Assembly: GCF_030717945.1 (NCBI RefSeq)
Contig: NZ_JAVAIM010000001.1
Location: 867,131-931,130, forward strand
Direction: 5' to 3'
Length of the DNA stretch: 64,000 nucleotides
From: Qipengyuania profundimaris
GTDB taxonomy: Bacteria > Pseudomonadota > Alphaproteobacteria > Sphingomonadales > Sphingomonadaceae
Shown here piece after piece: positions 43,190-51,777 of this stretch (its first letter is position 1; the number at the start of each line of letters is the position of its first letter). The notes under the pieces were generated by a model that had not been told where the DNA came from, made no database searches, and saw nothing but the letters and a program-made list of their open reading frames with translations. The position numbers were made by a program, and so were the translations under genes.

Positions 43190-45096
43190 TATTTCTCTAC
43201 TTCCAGTTCGAAGCCCGGGATTGGCCGGTCACCTGCGTCGTAAAGGTTGACGATCGGCGCATCGGACCAGGCATGGCGAACTCGCGTAGCCAAGGCGCCA
43301 GCGGGCAGATCGATCACCAGGCGCTGACCATCGAGACTTGGGTAGACGAACCGGCAGCTGTCTTGTGTGGACTCGCAAAGCTCCACGCCTAGCGCTGTCG
43401 GCCCTCCGTAAGCGGTCAAGTCACCATCAAGGTCCTGAAAACCGACGATGACCCGGTCGCCTTCGCGAGAGGCGAAAGCGGGTTTCGGCATCGCTTGCCC
43501 GGCGAAAGCCTCCGCCAAGCGTAGCCCGAGAACGTTCTTGTTGGCCGGATGGATATCGGTTGGTTCTCCGATATCGATAGCGGTCACCAGATCGGCGTTG
43601 CCATCAGCCTGGACCGCGGCAAGCTGCTCCTGCCGCAATCGGGCCCAGCCGGACTCAACGGGCTCGGCAACCCGCTGGCCGAAGTCCGCCAATTGGACGA
43701 CCAGCATCTTCGCTTGCTCGCCGAACTGTGCCCGCCAGCCTTCGAACAGCGTGGTAAGTTTGCGGTCGTAGGCTGGCTGGCCGACATCGGACTCGCCTTG
43801 GTACCAGGCTATGGCTGCGAGCCGCATCGGGCCCAGCGGTGCTATCATGGCATTGTGCATCACACCGGCACCGGCGTTGGCATCCCATGGCGCGCGGGGA
43901 GGCACACCTCCGACGTCCGAGATCGCGTACTCCCAATCAGCGCCAAGCGGTATGGCCGCATCGCCATTACCCGGCGTGAAGAACAGCGGCTCTGGCCCGC
44001 CGAAAAAGCCGCCTGTATCCCACATGTTGTTGGCGGCGATCAGGATTTCATTCTCGCCTTCGCGCAGGAATCGCGTCGGCACGGTATAGGTCCGCTCGAC
44101 ACCCCAGCCGAAGGTGTATCCCACCGGTTCGCCATTCACGAAAGTAAGATCGAGATCGTCGATCGCACCGATCGACAGGGAACCGTCGCTATCGGCCTGT
44201 TCTTGCGTCAGCGTGACGGTTTGCCGCAACCACACATTGGCCCGTGGCTCGGTATCGAGACCGGTTCCTTCCCACTCGTTCCAGAAGGAGAATTGCGGGA
44301 TTGGAGCCCATTCGAGCTTGTCGGAATTCAACCAGGGCTCGCGGCCGCCGTCCTGCGCCCGCCACCATTCCTTCCAGCGCGGCACGAAAGCCCGGGTCGC
44401 AAGCAACGGGTCTTCGTCGTACGACCGCAGCAATTCCAGCACGTCGGCGCCCTCCATTGCCGACACACCTTCGGGCGTGAGCCAGGCGCGCGCAGCGCTT
44501 CCGCCCCAGTTGGAATGGATGAGGCCCACAGGAACGGAAGGTTCGAGCGCACGCAGGCGCTTACCCATGTAGAAGCAGGCTGCGGAAAATTCGGCCACGG
44601 TGTTGCTGTCGGCGGTGACCCAAGAGACGGGCTCTGCGAACCGCTTCGCAGGGACGGGCGCAGTCGCCTTCGGAACCCTGAACAAGCGGATGCCGTCATC
44701 GGCCGCTTGCTGTAACTGGTTATGGGTGTCGAGCGCTCGCGCAACCGAAAGCTCCATGTTCGACTGGCCCGAACACAGGATGACATCGCCGATCAGCACG
44801 TTTTCATAGCGGGTTTCACCCGTGCCGTCGCGCAAGGTCAGAGTGGCGCTGGTGGCGCTGGCGGAGCGGGCAGGCACGGCGAAACGGAACCTGCCCTCGG
44901 CATCCGCATTCGCACTGGCGCTCGCACCGTTGATCTCGGCCGTCACTGTCTCGCCGGGTGCGCTGCGGCCTTCGAGCACGATGGGTTCATCGCGCTGCAG
45001 AACCATACCTTCGCCATAGGCTGGTCCGAGAACGGGTGCCGCTGTTGCGCTGGCCGAGAGCGACAGGGCAAGCGTAGCGATCCCCCGGCGTATCAT
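43189..45096 (-). CDS. SASA-type carbohydrate acetylesterase
   Basis: A 635-aa SGNH-hydrolase-related esterase of the sialate O-acetylesterase family; in this setting it probably removes acetyl groups from xylan or its oligomers. Signal peptide 1-20. The catalytic serine is S112 in ILCSGQSNMEL, and the Asp/His dyad is in DIHPANK near the C-terminus. A beta-sandwich insert (about 255-360) separates the two halves of the catalytic domain. ATG overlaps the xylC stop by 4 bp. Sialic acid metabolism is not otherwise seen, so the family name is probably misleading here. Confidence 0.85.
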   Translation of the reverse strand: MIRRGIATLALSLSASATAAPVLGPAYGEGMVLQRDEPIVLEGRSAPGETVTAEINGASASANADAEGRFRFAVPARSASATSATLTLRDGTGETRYENVLIGDVILCSGQSNMELSVARALDTHNQLQQAADDGIRLFRVPKATAPVPAKRFAEPVSWVTADSNTVAEFSAACFYMGKRLRALEPSVPVGLIHSNWGGSAARAWLTPEGVSAMEGADVLELLRSYDEDPLLATRAFVPRWKEWWRAQDGGREPWLNSDKLEWAPIPQFSFWNEWEGTGLDTEPRANVWLRQTVTLTQEQADSDGSLSIGAIDDLDLTFVNGEPVGYTFGWGVERTYTVPTRFLREGENEILIAANNMWDTGGFFGGPEPLFFTPGNGDAAIPLGADWEYAISDVGGVPPRAPWDANAGAGVMHNAMIAPLGPMRLAAIAWYQGESDVGQPAYDRKLTTLFEGWRAQFGEQAKMLVVQLADFGQRVAEPVESGWARLRQEQLAAVQADGNADLVTAIDIGEPTDIHPANKNVLGLRLAEAFAGQAMPKPAFASREGDRVIVGFQDLDGDLTAYGGPTALGVELCESTQDSCRFVYPSLDGQRLVIDLPAGALATRVRHAWSDAPIVNLYDAGDRPIPGFELEVEK

Positions 45097-45968
45097 CCGA
45101 GCTTCACTTTCGCCTGGGCGAACCCTGCGACAGGTGCCTCGAAAGCGAACAGGCCCCCGGCGTCGGGATAGTCCGTCATATCGCTTGGCTCCATATTCTT
45201 GGTCGCGCTGGTCGCATAGCCGGTCCGCAGATCGCGGCCGCCAAAGGCCATCTTGGTGACGTCGCGGGCGGGAATGTCGATTGTCGCGTCGAGCTCGCCG
45301 TCGGGCGTAAATCGGGCAACTTTGCCGCCGAGATAGAGCCCGGTCCAAACATGGCCTTCGGCATCCACTACCGGACCGTCCGGATAGGCGTCCGGAAACA
45401 GGGCGCCGGTATCGGCAAAGGGTCGCGCCCCGCCAACTCCGGACGATGAAAGATCTGCCACGAAAATCTGCTGGGCGGTGGTGTCGGTGAAATAAATGCG
45501 GTCGCCTTCCGCGTTGACCGCCGGGCCGTTGGTGATCGTGATACCATCGGGTCCGGCGGGACGGATGGTGCCGCGATCGAAGACGTAAAACCTTCCGGAT
45601 GCAGTGCCTTCGCTATCGTCCATCGATCCGAACCAGACGCGGCCCCACGGATCGGTGCAGGCGTCGTTGAGCCGGTTGCCCGCGGGTTCGCCCGGGACGG
45701 CCATCAGCTTTTCGAAACGTTTTGCTTCGGGGTCGAAGGTATAGAGCCCGTCCTTCAGGCCACAGAGCAGGAGCCCGCCTTCCGCAGGTATAGCCCAGCC
45801 GATCTGGTCCGGCGCTTCGGCATAGGAATTGCTACCGGTGGCAGGATCGTAGTGCCACAACCGGTGGCGCTTGATGTCTACAAACCAGACGACTTCGCGA
45901 TCGGCATCCCAAAGCACGCCTTCGCCGAGCTTGCTTTGCGCTGCCAGAACCGTCCTTACCTCGACCAT
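45093..45968 (-). CDS. xylC: Xylono-1,4-lactonase, SMP-30 family
   Basis: A 291-aa six-bladed propeller lactonase hydrolysing xylonolactone to xylonate. Metal-site residues of the SMP-30/gluconolactonase family are in KLGEGVLWD (Glu), RLNDACTDPWGRVWFG (Asn) and FPDAYPDGPVVDAEG (Asp). The ATG at 45968 shares one base with the xylB stop; the longer frame lies within xylB. Function is set mainly by its place between xylB and other pathway genes. Confidence 0.9.
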   Translation of the reverse strand: MVEVRTVLAAQSKLGEGVLWDADREVVWFVDIKRHRLWHYDPATGSNSYAEAPDQIGWAIPAEGGLLLCGLKDGLYTFDPEAKRFEKLMAVPGEPAGNRLNDACTDPWGRVWFGSMDDSEGTASGRFYVFDRGTIRPAGPDGITITNGPAVNAEGDRIYFTDTTAQQIFVADLSSSGVGGARPFADTGALFPDAYPDGPVVDAEGHVWTGLYLGGKVARFTPDGELDATIDIPARDVTKMAFGGRDLRTGYATSATKNMEPSDMTDYPDAGGLFAFEAPVAGFAQAKVKLG

Positions 45969-46747
45969 CAGCGCCACCCTCCATCGACCCAGTAATTGTG
46001 CGCCGTGCAGAACCTCGCGTCGTCGGAGGCGAGAAACATTACCATTGCGGCGATATCCACCGGCTGAATACGCCCGTCGAGGCACTGTGCGGCAACGATC
46101 TCCGCCTCGCCTTCGGGCGTGTACCATTTCATCTGGCGCGGTGTCTGGACGTTGCCGGGGATCACCGTATTTACACGGATATTGTCCCGCCCCAACTCAC
46201 GAGCCAGGCTGCGGGTAAGCCCCTCGATCGCAGCCTTGGCAGTCTGGTAGAGCGTGAGGTCCGGCAGGCCCAGATGCCAGCTGATCGACCCCATATTGAC
46301 GATCGAACCGCCACCCGCATCGCGCATTGCCGGGACGACGGCTTGGGCAGCGAAGAACTGGTGCTTGAGATTGACGCTCATTCGCTCGTCCCAATAGGTG
46401 CTCGACACCTCGTCGAACTTGTGGCGGTCGTCGTTCGCCGCATTGTTCACGAGCACGTCGCACCCACCGAGAGCATCGATTATCTGCGCGATCTTGCCTG
46501 TGTAATCGTCGCAGTCGGTAATATCGCAGTGATGGAAGATCGGCTCGATCTCGGCGTCCGAGAGCCGTTCGATCAGGGCATGGCTCGGTTTTTCCATGAG
46601 ATCGACAAACGCGACCGCGGCGCCCTGCCGAGCGAACCCTTCGACAATACCTTCACCGATACCGGACGCACCGCCGCTGACGATAACCTTGCGGCCTCTC
46701 AGGCTGGGGTAATTCGCCTGCGCGGCATTCTCGCCATGATGGCCCAT
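45968..46747 (-). CDS. xylB: D-xylose 1-dehydrogenase (SDR)
   Basis: A 259-aa short-chain dehydrogenase oxidising D-xylose to xylonolactone with NAD+. It has the SGGASGIGEG cofactor loop, NNAANDDRHKF, the catalytic serine in GSISWHLGLPDL and the YxxxK motif in LYQTAKAAIEG. The NDDRHK, SISWHLGL, KWYTPEGEA and YWVDGGWR blocks are hallmarks of the Caulobacter XylB enzyme as I know it. ATG at 46747 is preferred over the TTG one codon upstream. It follows xylX by 60 bp in one operon. Confidence 0.93.
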   Translation of the reverse strand: MGHHGENAAQANYPSLRGRKVIVSGGASGIGEGIVEGFARQGAAVAFVDLMEKPSHALIERLSDAEIEPIFHHCDITDCDDYTGKIAQIIDALGGCDVLVNNAANDDRHKFDEVSSTYWDERMSVNLKHQFFAAQAVVPAMRDAGGGSIVNMGSISWHLGLPDLTLYQTAKAAIEGLTRSLARELGRDNIRVNTVIPGNVQTPRQMKWYTPEGEAEIVAAQCLDGRIQPVDIAAMVMFLASDDARFCTAHNYWVDGGWR

Positions 46748-46807
46748 CAACTCGTAGTCCTCGTCCCTCTAGGCGCCACCGGTCCATTGCCCCGGCAGTC
46801 GTGCCCG

Positions 46808-47932
46808 TCAAATTCTGTCGATCAAGCCACGCTCGGCCAGATTGGTTGCGAAAGCGGCAACGCCCATTCGCCAGGGCGTCGCCCTGGATGACAAAGTCAC
46901 CGTGTTACGCAGCGTCCCGATACGCTCCGAACTGATCGTGACGACGTCGCCAACTTTATGCGTGAACCCGGCGCCGGGCTCGTCCCGATCCTGCGTCGGC
47001 GCGAACAGCGTGCCGCAAAACAGAACGAACCCGTCCGGATAGTGGTGCTCCGACAGGCACTGGTCGACCAGATCCGTTGGATCGCGACTGATCTGCGACA
47101 TGTCGTTCGTCCCTTCGAGCCGGTACCCTTCCGGACCTTCGATGGTCAAATCCACACTGGCGGCACGGACATCGTCGAGCGCGAAACTCTCGTCGAAAAT
47201 GCGGATGAACGGGCCGATCGAGCAACTTGCCGTATTGTCCTTCGCCTTGGACAAAAGCAGGGCCGAGCGACCTTCGAAGTCGCGCAGGTTGACGTCGTTC
47301 CCCAAAGTCGCGCCGATAATCTCGCCAGCGCTGTCGCATACCAGCACGACCTCGGGCTCGGGATTGTTCCAATTGGAATCCGACCGCACGCCGATTTCTG
47401 CACCGTGGCCGACGGAAGACAGTACCGGCGACTTGGAAAAGATTTCCGCATCGGGCCCGATCGCCACTTCGAGATACTGCGACCACATTCCCTGATCGAT
47501 GAGCGCAGCCTTCAGCTGCATCGCCTCCTCGCTGCCCGGCACCACCGACCGGATGCCGGAGCCGACCTTATCTTCGAGCTGCGCGCGGATCACGGCCGCG
47601 CTGGCCGCATCGCCGCGGGCGCGTTCCTCTATCACTCTTTCGATTGCCGACAGGGCAAAGGTGACGCCGGCGGCCTTGATGCACTGAAGGTCGATCGGCG
47701 CGAGCAGCCTCCAGCCTTCCGGCAAGCCGTTCTCGACCGGCCCGAGCTTGATACCGCCGTCGAAATGCCGCCGCTCGATCGCTCCGGACATGGAGGCGGC
47801 CACTTCGGTGATGTCGTAGATCGTTCCCTTGCGGATAGCCAGGATCGACGGTCCGGCGGGCGTTTCCGCACGACCGAGAAACTGGCCGCTGGCATAGTCC
47901 GACGGCAAACCTTCAAGAATGTTCGTGGCCAT
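46808..47932 (-). CDS. xylX: 2-keto-3-deoxy-D-xylonate dehydratase
   Basis: A 374-aa FAH-superfamily dehydratase making alpha-ketoglutarate semialdehyde. The FAH core carries the metal-binding PEPEVVLV and LGNDVNLRD motifs, with the longer N-terminal domain typical of XylX/AraD-like dehydratases. A GAGGG ribosome site precedes the ATG. First gene of the unit xylX-xylB-xylC-esterase-GH5, 22 bp downstream of a LacI-type operator and divergent from a GH43 gene. L-2-keto-3-deoxyarabonate could also be a substrate. Confidence 0.9.
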   Translation of the reverse strand: MATNILEGLPSDYASGQFLGRAETPAGPSILAIRKGTIYDITEVAASMSGAIERRHFDGGIKLGPVENGLPEGWRLLAPIDLQCIKAAGVTFALSAIERVIEERARGDAASAAVIRAQLEDKVGSGIRSVVPGSEEAMQLKAALIDQGMWSQYLEVAIGPDAEIFSKSPVLSSVGHGAEIGVRSDSNWNNPEPEVVLVCDSAGEIIGATLGNDVNLRDFEGRSALLLSKAKDNTASCSIGPFIRIFDESFALDDVRAASVDLTIEGPEGYRLEGTNDMSQISRDPTDLVDQCLSEHHYPDGFVLFCGTLFAPTQDRDEPGAGFTHKVGDVVTISSERIGTLRNTVTLSSRATPWRMGVAAFATNLAERGLIDRI

Positions 47933-47954
47933 TTCTGGCTCTTGCCCTCCCTCG

Positions 47955-47968
47955 TGATAGCGCTACCA
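47955..47968. promoter_or_regulatory. LacI-type operator (copy 4)
   Basis: TGATAGCGCTACCA, one mismatch to the palindrome, between the divergent xylX operon (22 bp to its ATG) and the GH43 gene (47 bp to its ATG). Likely controls both. Confidence 0.82.
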
Positions 47969-48015
47969 TAGGAAAGCAATAGCGATGGGACAAGCCCAAA
48001 CAGGCGAGAGGATTG

Positions 48016-49668
48016 ATGAAGATGAAGGCAAGACGGACTCTGCTGGCGGGGCTCGCGCTCTCGGCGCTGACTCCGGGCGTGGCTCAGGGGCAGCCGATCG
48101 CCAGTTTCGACTATTTGGAGTACGAAGCCGTCGATTCCGACAGGCGCCAGACGGACGAATCCTACAACAATCCGGTCATTCCCGGATTCCACCCTGATCC
48201 TTCGCTCGTGAGGGTGGGCGAGGACTTCTACGCTGTCACATCCACGTTCAGCTGGTTCCCGGGCTTACCGGTTCTCCACAGCACCGACCTCGTGAACTGG
48301 CGACAGATCGGCAATGCGATCAACCGCTCGGGCCAGGTCGATTTCGGCGGTCTGGGCACCAATCGGGGCCTGTTCGCTCCGGCAATCACGTTCCACGACG
48401 GACTGTTCTGGATCGTTAATACCTGCATCGAATGCGGAAACAATTTTGTCATCACGGCCAAGGATCCAGCGGGACCATGGAGCGATCCCAAGTGGCTCGA
48501 TTTCGGCGGAATCGATCCCTCGCTCTATTTCGCGGACGATGGCACGACGTGGATCGTCTACAACGATGCGCCTCCCGGAGAGCCGCTGTACGAAGGGCAC
48601 CGCGCGATCTGGATGCAGCAGTTCGATCCTGAGGCGATGCAGGTCATGCCGGAACGTACGCTGCTGGTGAACGGCGGCGTCGATCTTTCGACCGAACCTG
48701 TCTGGGCGGAAGGGCCGCATATCTATCGTGTAGACGGCTGGTATTATCTTCTGACGGCAGAGGGTGGAACCGCGGACCAGCATTCGCAAACGATCTATCG
48801 ATCGCGCGAATTGCAGGGTCCGTACGAGCCCGGACCGTTCAATCCGATCCTCACGCAGCGGGACTTGCCCGCCGACCGGCAGGATCGCGTGGAGGCTACC
48901 GGACATGCCGATATCGTGAAGCTCGATGATGGCAGCTGGTGGGGCTTGTTCCTTGCAACGCGCCCCTTCGCCGGACAATCCACTCTCCTCGGGCGGGAAA
49001 CCTTTCTTCTGCCGCTCGAGTGGATCGATGGCTGGCCCCGCTTCCTCGACCGCGGCCAGCCGGTGCCGATGCAAACGGGCCGCCCCGATCTCCCGCCTGC
49101 GGAGCCGGTCGACTACGACAGCTGGCGCGACGAATTCATTTCGCCGCTCGGCCCGGAATGGATCGGTTTGCGTACGCCCGGCTACGTGCAGGACATCATG
49201 GTCGGAAATGGATCGCTACACGTGATCTCGGGGCCGAATGCGGCGGGAAGTCTGGAAAGACCGGCCTTCGCTGGGCGGCGCCTGCGGCATCATTCCGCCG
49301 ATTTTACCACGAAGGTCGCTTTCCAGCCCACCGGTGACAGCGACTTTGCCGGGTTGCTCGCACTGATGGACGAGGCTCATTTCCTTGCCGCAGGGATCGA
49401 GGGCGAACGGCTGGTAATTCGGCTGCGTACCGATCCCTCGCAGGACGAGCGGGGCGAGATAATCGCGGAGCAGCCGCTGACACGCGAGGGACCCGTGGAA
49501 TTCAAATTGGCCTTACGTGCCGGCGAGGCACGGGTTTCATGGCGCACCGCCGGGGAAGACAGTTGGCAGCGGCTTGGCGAGGCGATCGATGTCGAACCGC
49601 TCGCCTCGGTTCATGCGGGGCTTTTCACCGGGCTGGTCGTCGGACCCTATGCCTATTCCCAGCCATGA
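48016..49668 (+). CDS. GH43 beta-xylosidase/alpha-arabinofuranosidase
   Basis: A 550-aa exported GH43 enzyme. Signal peptide (about 1-25, ending AQGQ), five-bladed propeller with catalytic aspartate in GFHPDPSLVRV and acid glutamate in WAEGPHIYR, and a C-terminal beta-sandwich (about 350-550) as in two-domain GH43 xylosidases. ATG at 48016 follows GAGAGG; a TTG one codon upstream is less likely. Probably removes arabinose or xylose from xylo-oligosaccharides. Monocistronic, convergent with a GH5 gene. Confidence 0.88.
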   Translation: MKMKARRTLLAGLALSALTPGVAQGQPIASFDYLEYEAVDSDRRQTDESYNNPVIPGFHPDPSLVRVGEDFYAVTSTFSWFPGLPVLHSTDLVNWRQIGNAINRSGQVDFGGLGTNRGLFAPAITFHDGLFWIVNTCIECGNNFVITAKDPAGPWSDPKWLDFGGIDPSLYFADDGTTWIVYNDAPPGEPLYEGHRAIWMQQFDPEAMQVMPERTLLVNGGVDLSTEPVWAEGPHIYRVDGWYYLLTAEGGTADQHSQTIYRSRELQGPYEPGPFNPILTQRDLPADRQDRVEATGHADIVKLDDGSWWGLFLATRPFAGQSTLLGRETFLLPLEWIDGWPRFLDRGQPVPMQTGRPDLPPAEPVDYDSWRDEFISPLGPEWIGLRTPGYVQDIMVGNGSLHVISGPNAAGSLERPAFAGRRLRHHSADFTTKVAFQPTGDSDFAGLLALMDEAHFLAAGIEGERLVIRLRTDPSQDERGEIIAEQPLTREGPVEFKLALRAGEARVSWRTAGEDSWQRLGEAIDVEPLASVHAGLFTGLVVGPYAYSQP

Positions 49669-49684
49669 CTGCAGCCGCAGTCAT
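49665..49684. terminator. Palindrome over two convergent stop codons
   Basis: A perfect 8-bp inverted repeat (ATGACTGC/GCAGTCAT, 4-nt loop) in which each arm carries the stop codon of one of the two convergent genes. No T run follows on either strand, so termination is only possible, not shown. Confidence 0.35.
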
Positions 49685-50715
49685 TCGGGTTCGCTGAGTC
49701 CGAGTGCGTCCAGTAAACCGGGTTGCCAGCGCTCTTCCTCCAGATCGTAGAACGGAAAGGTATTGGCATAAGCCCACACGCACATGCCGATCCCCGTCGG
49801 CGCGAAGGCTTCGGTGATCGTGCGATGATAGGCCACCCGGTCGTCGAGAGAAATGTGTGCGTCGTACGCACCGACCTCACCCATGAAGGGCACTTTCCCC
49901 GTACGCGCCTTGTAGGCCTCGACTGCCAGCACATCTTTCGCGAGCTGGGCTGCATCCTCATGCGTTGGGAAGGTCCGGCCCACAGGCGGGATATCCGGCG
50001 CGGTCCAGCTTGCACCCTGATGAGTGTATGGGAACGGATCGTAATAATGAAAGGTCGGATGGACATTCGGATCGTCGAATAGCGGTAGCGTCGCAAGTGA
50101 ATCGATCCCGCTCCAGTTCTCACCGCCGATAATCACCGCACGGGTCGGATGGAGCGCGCGGACCGCCTCGAAGGATGGAGCGAGCGTTTCGAGCAGGTTC
50201 GAATGGTCGAAATTCTTGTGCGGTTCGTTCTCCAGCTCGAACCATAGCGTATCCTCCGGATAGCCCGCGAAGCGCTCCGCAATCTGCCGCCAAACCCCGC
50301 CATGCCAATCCGCCACGGCGAGCGGCGTTTCATGTATGGGGTCGAAATGGTGGCTGTTGAGGATCACGTTGAGGTCTGAGGCCAGTGCCCAGTCGACGAT
50401 CTGCTGAACCCGGTCCATCCAGGCATTATCGATGGTGTAGGGGGCTTCGCTGCTGGCTTTGTTGTGCCAGCGCACGGGAATGCGCACTGTCTCGAATCCT
50501 GCCGCCGCAATACGCTCGAAATCGGCCTTTCTCGCAGGCGCGCCGCCCCAAGCCCCCTCGGTCTCTGGCTCCAGCGTATTGCCGAGATTGATGCAGGTGC
50601 CGACTGGCAGGGGGGCGACCGTTCCTGCGTTGGTGGAGGCTTGCTGCGCCAAAACCGGCGCAGGTAACGCCGCGATCGACACAGCAAGCGCTGTCGCGAA
50701 ACCGAAGGACTGCAT
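49681..50715 (-). CDS. GH5 endoglucanase (cellulase-like)
   Basis: A 344-aa secreted GH5 enzyme. Signal peptide (about 1-24, ending PVLAQ). The barrel starts with GTCINLGNTLEP, has RIPVRW and NSHHFDPIH, the acid/base glutamate in FELENEPH and the nucleophile in FMGEVGAY. The ATG at 50715 follows GGGAGA and is preferred over ATG 50730. Expected to cut internal beta-1,4-glucan bonds of cellulose-like, mixed-linkage or xyloglucan chains. Last gene of the GH3-cupin-GH5 unit. Confidence 0.88.
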   Translation of the reverse strand: MQSFGFATALAVSIAALPAPVLAQQASTNAGTVAPLPVGTCINLGNTLEPETEGAWGGAPARKADFERIAAAGFETVRIPVRWHNKASSEAPYTIDNAWMDRVQQIVDWALASDLNVILNSHHFDPIHETPLAVADWHGGVWRQIAERFAGYPEDTLWFELENEPHKNFDHSNLLETLAPSFEAVRALHPTRAVIIGGENWSGIDSLATLPLFDDPNVHPTFHYYDPFPYTHQGASWTAPDIPPVGRTFPTHEDAAQLAKDVLAVEAYKARTGKVPFMGEVGAYDAHISLDDRVAYHRTITEAFAPTGIGMCVWAYANTFPFYDLEEERWQPGLLDALGLSEPE

Positions 50716-50757
50716 TCTTTTGTCTCCCATGTCTGGCCGTATTGACGGCGATTTTTC

Positions 50758-51777
50758 TCAAGTCGAAGAAAGAACCTGCAAGATGAACCTTCGCATTTGT
50801 TCATCGCGCTCAGGCGAGGCCGGACCATTCACGCCGCGGGCATGCAGCGGCAGATGATCCGCAGCTGTCGCCGACCCGGACCCGAAAACGAAATGGTCGA
50901 ACCAGACCCGCCATGCTTCCTTCTGCGCCTCGCTCTGTTCGCGAATGGCGAGCATGGCGTGTACCAGCGCCAGAAATCCGCCCCCTCGCGATGCGTCGTT
51001 GTGCCAGTAATTGACCAGGATATTGAGGGGCGCGTCGGCCGTGACATGGTGCCACCAGAGGGTCGGGATGTAGATCGCATCGCCAGGTTCGAGATCGGCG
51101 AATTGCCCCTTCGCCTCTGCCGCCTCGTATCTCGGAAAGCGCTGCCGGTCCGGCGCGAGTGGATCGACCATGCTGACAGGCTGCCCCGCCAGCGTGATGT
51201 TGAGCGGACCGACATAGAGATCGGGAGTCGCTTCGGGCGGGAATAACGTAAACCGGCGCCTGCCCAAAGCGACGACCGCGATGTTGTCGGAAAGATCGAA
51301 GTGCGTTGCAACCTGCGTTGCATTGCCCAGCCAGATCCGTGCGACCGCTTCCATGTCGTCTACCAGCGGCAATGGATGTCGTTCGGTGAAGCCCGGCAAG
51401 TGACGCACCGTCTCGGCTGCACCGGCATACATCGCCAGGGGCTCCGACATGAACGCGAGTTCGCGCAAGCGCTCGACGAGATGGGACAGCGAAGCCTGTT
51501 TACGGCTGAAATTGAAACCGCGCATGTCCGGACCGAAGAAGAACCGTCCCTTTTCGCTTGGCGGAGCGATCATGACATCCGTCGGAATTCCGCTATCCAT
51601 CTCCTCGACCGTCTGGAGCGCCGCATTGGCATCCGCCCGACCTGCTTTTACGATCTCCCAATCATCCGCGATCCCCCGCATCACGACAGGCCTGAAAGCC
51701 GGACGGATTTCATCCTCGAAGTGTTGCGCGTCGAAGCGCGCGATTTCGTCAACGGGTCGTATGGCGCACCCGATCAA
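50758..51777 (-). CDS. Second JmjC/cupin_8-type putative dioxygenase
   Basis: A 339-aa paralogue of the cupin gene at 22850. The HxD pair is H159/D161 (VATHFDLSDN) with a distal histidine in WWHHV; GRRRFTLFPP and LEPGDAIYIP are shared almost word for word with the other copy. Probably an Fe(II)/2-oxoglutarate oxygenase of unknown target. It lies between a GH3 and a GH5 gene, overlapping the GH3 by 4 bp, with no halogenase adjacent, so the cupin can be coupled to glycan operons independently. Confidence 0.82.
   Translation of the reverse strand: MIGCAIRPVDEIARFDAQHFEDEIRPAFRPVVMRGIADDWEIVKAGRADANAALQTVEEMDSGIPTDVMIAPPSEKGRFFFGPDMRGFNFSRKQASLSHLVERLRELAFMSEPLAMYAGAAETVRHLPGFTERHPLPLVDDMEAVARIWLGNATQVATHFDLSDNIAVVALGRRRFTLFPPEATPDLYVGPLNITLAGQPVSMVDPLAPDRQRFPRYEAAEAKGQFADLEPGDAIYIPTLWWHHVTADAPLNILVNYWHNDASRGGGFLALVHAMLAIREQSEAQKEAWRVWFDHFVFGSGSATAADHLPLHARGVNGPASPERDEQMRRFILQVLSST

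Noticed and set aside
43189-45096. Sialic acid catabolism, from the sialate O-acetylesterase family name
   Set aside because: No sialic acid lyase, kinase or transporter is present. The operon is for xylose/xylan, so a plant-glycan acetylesterase is the better reading.
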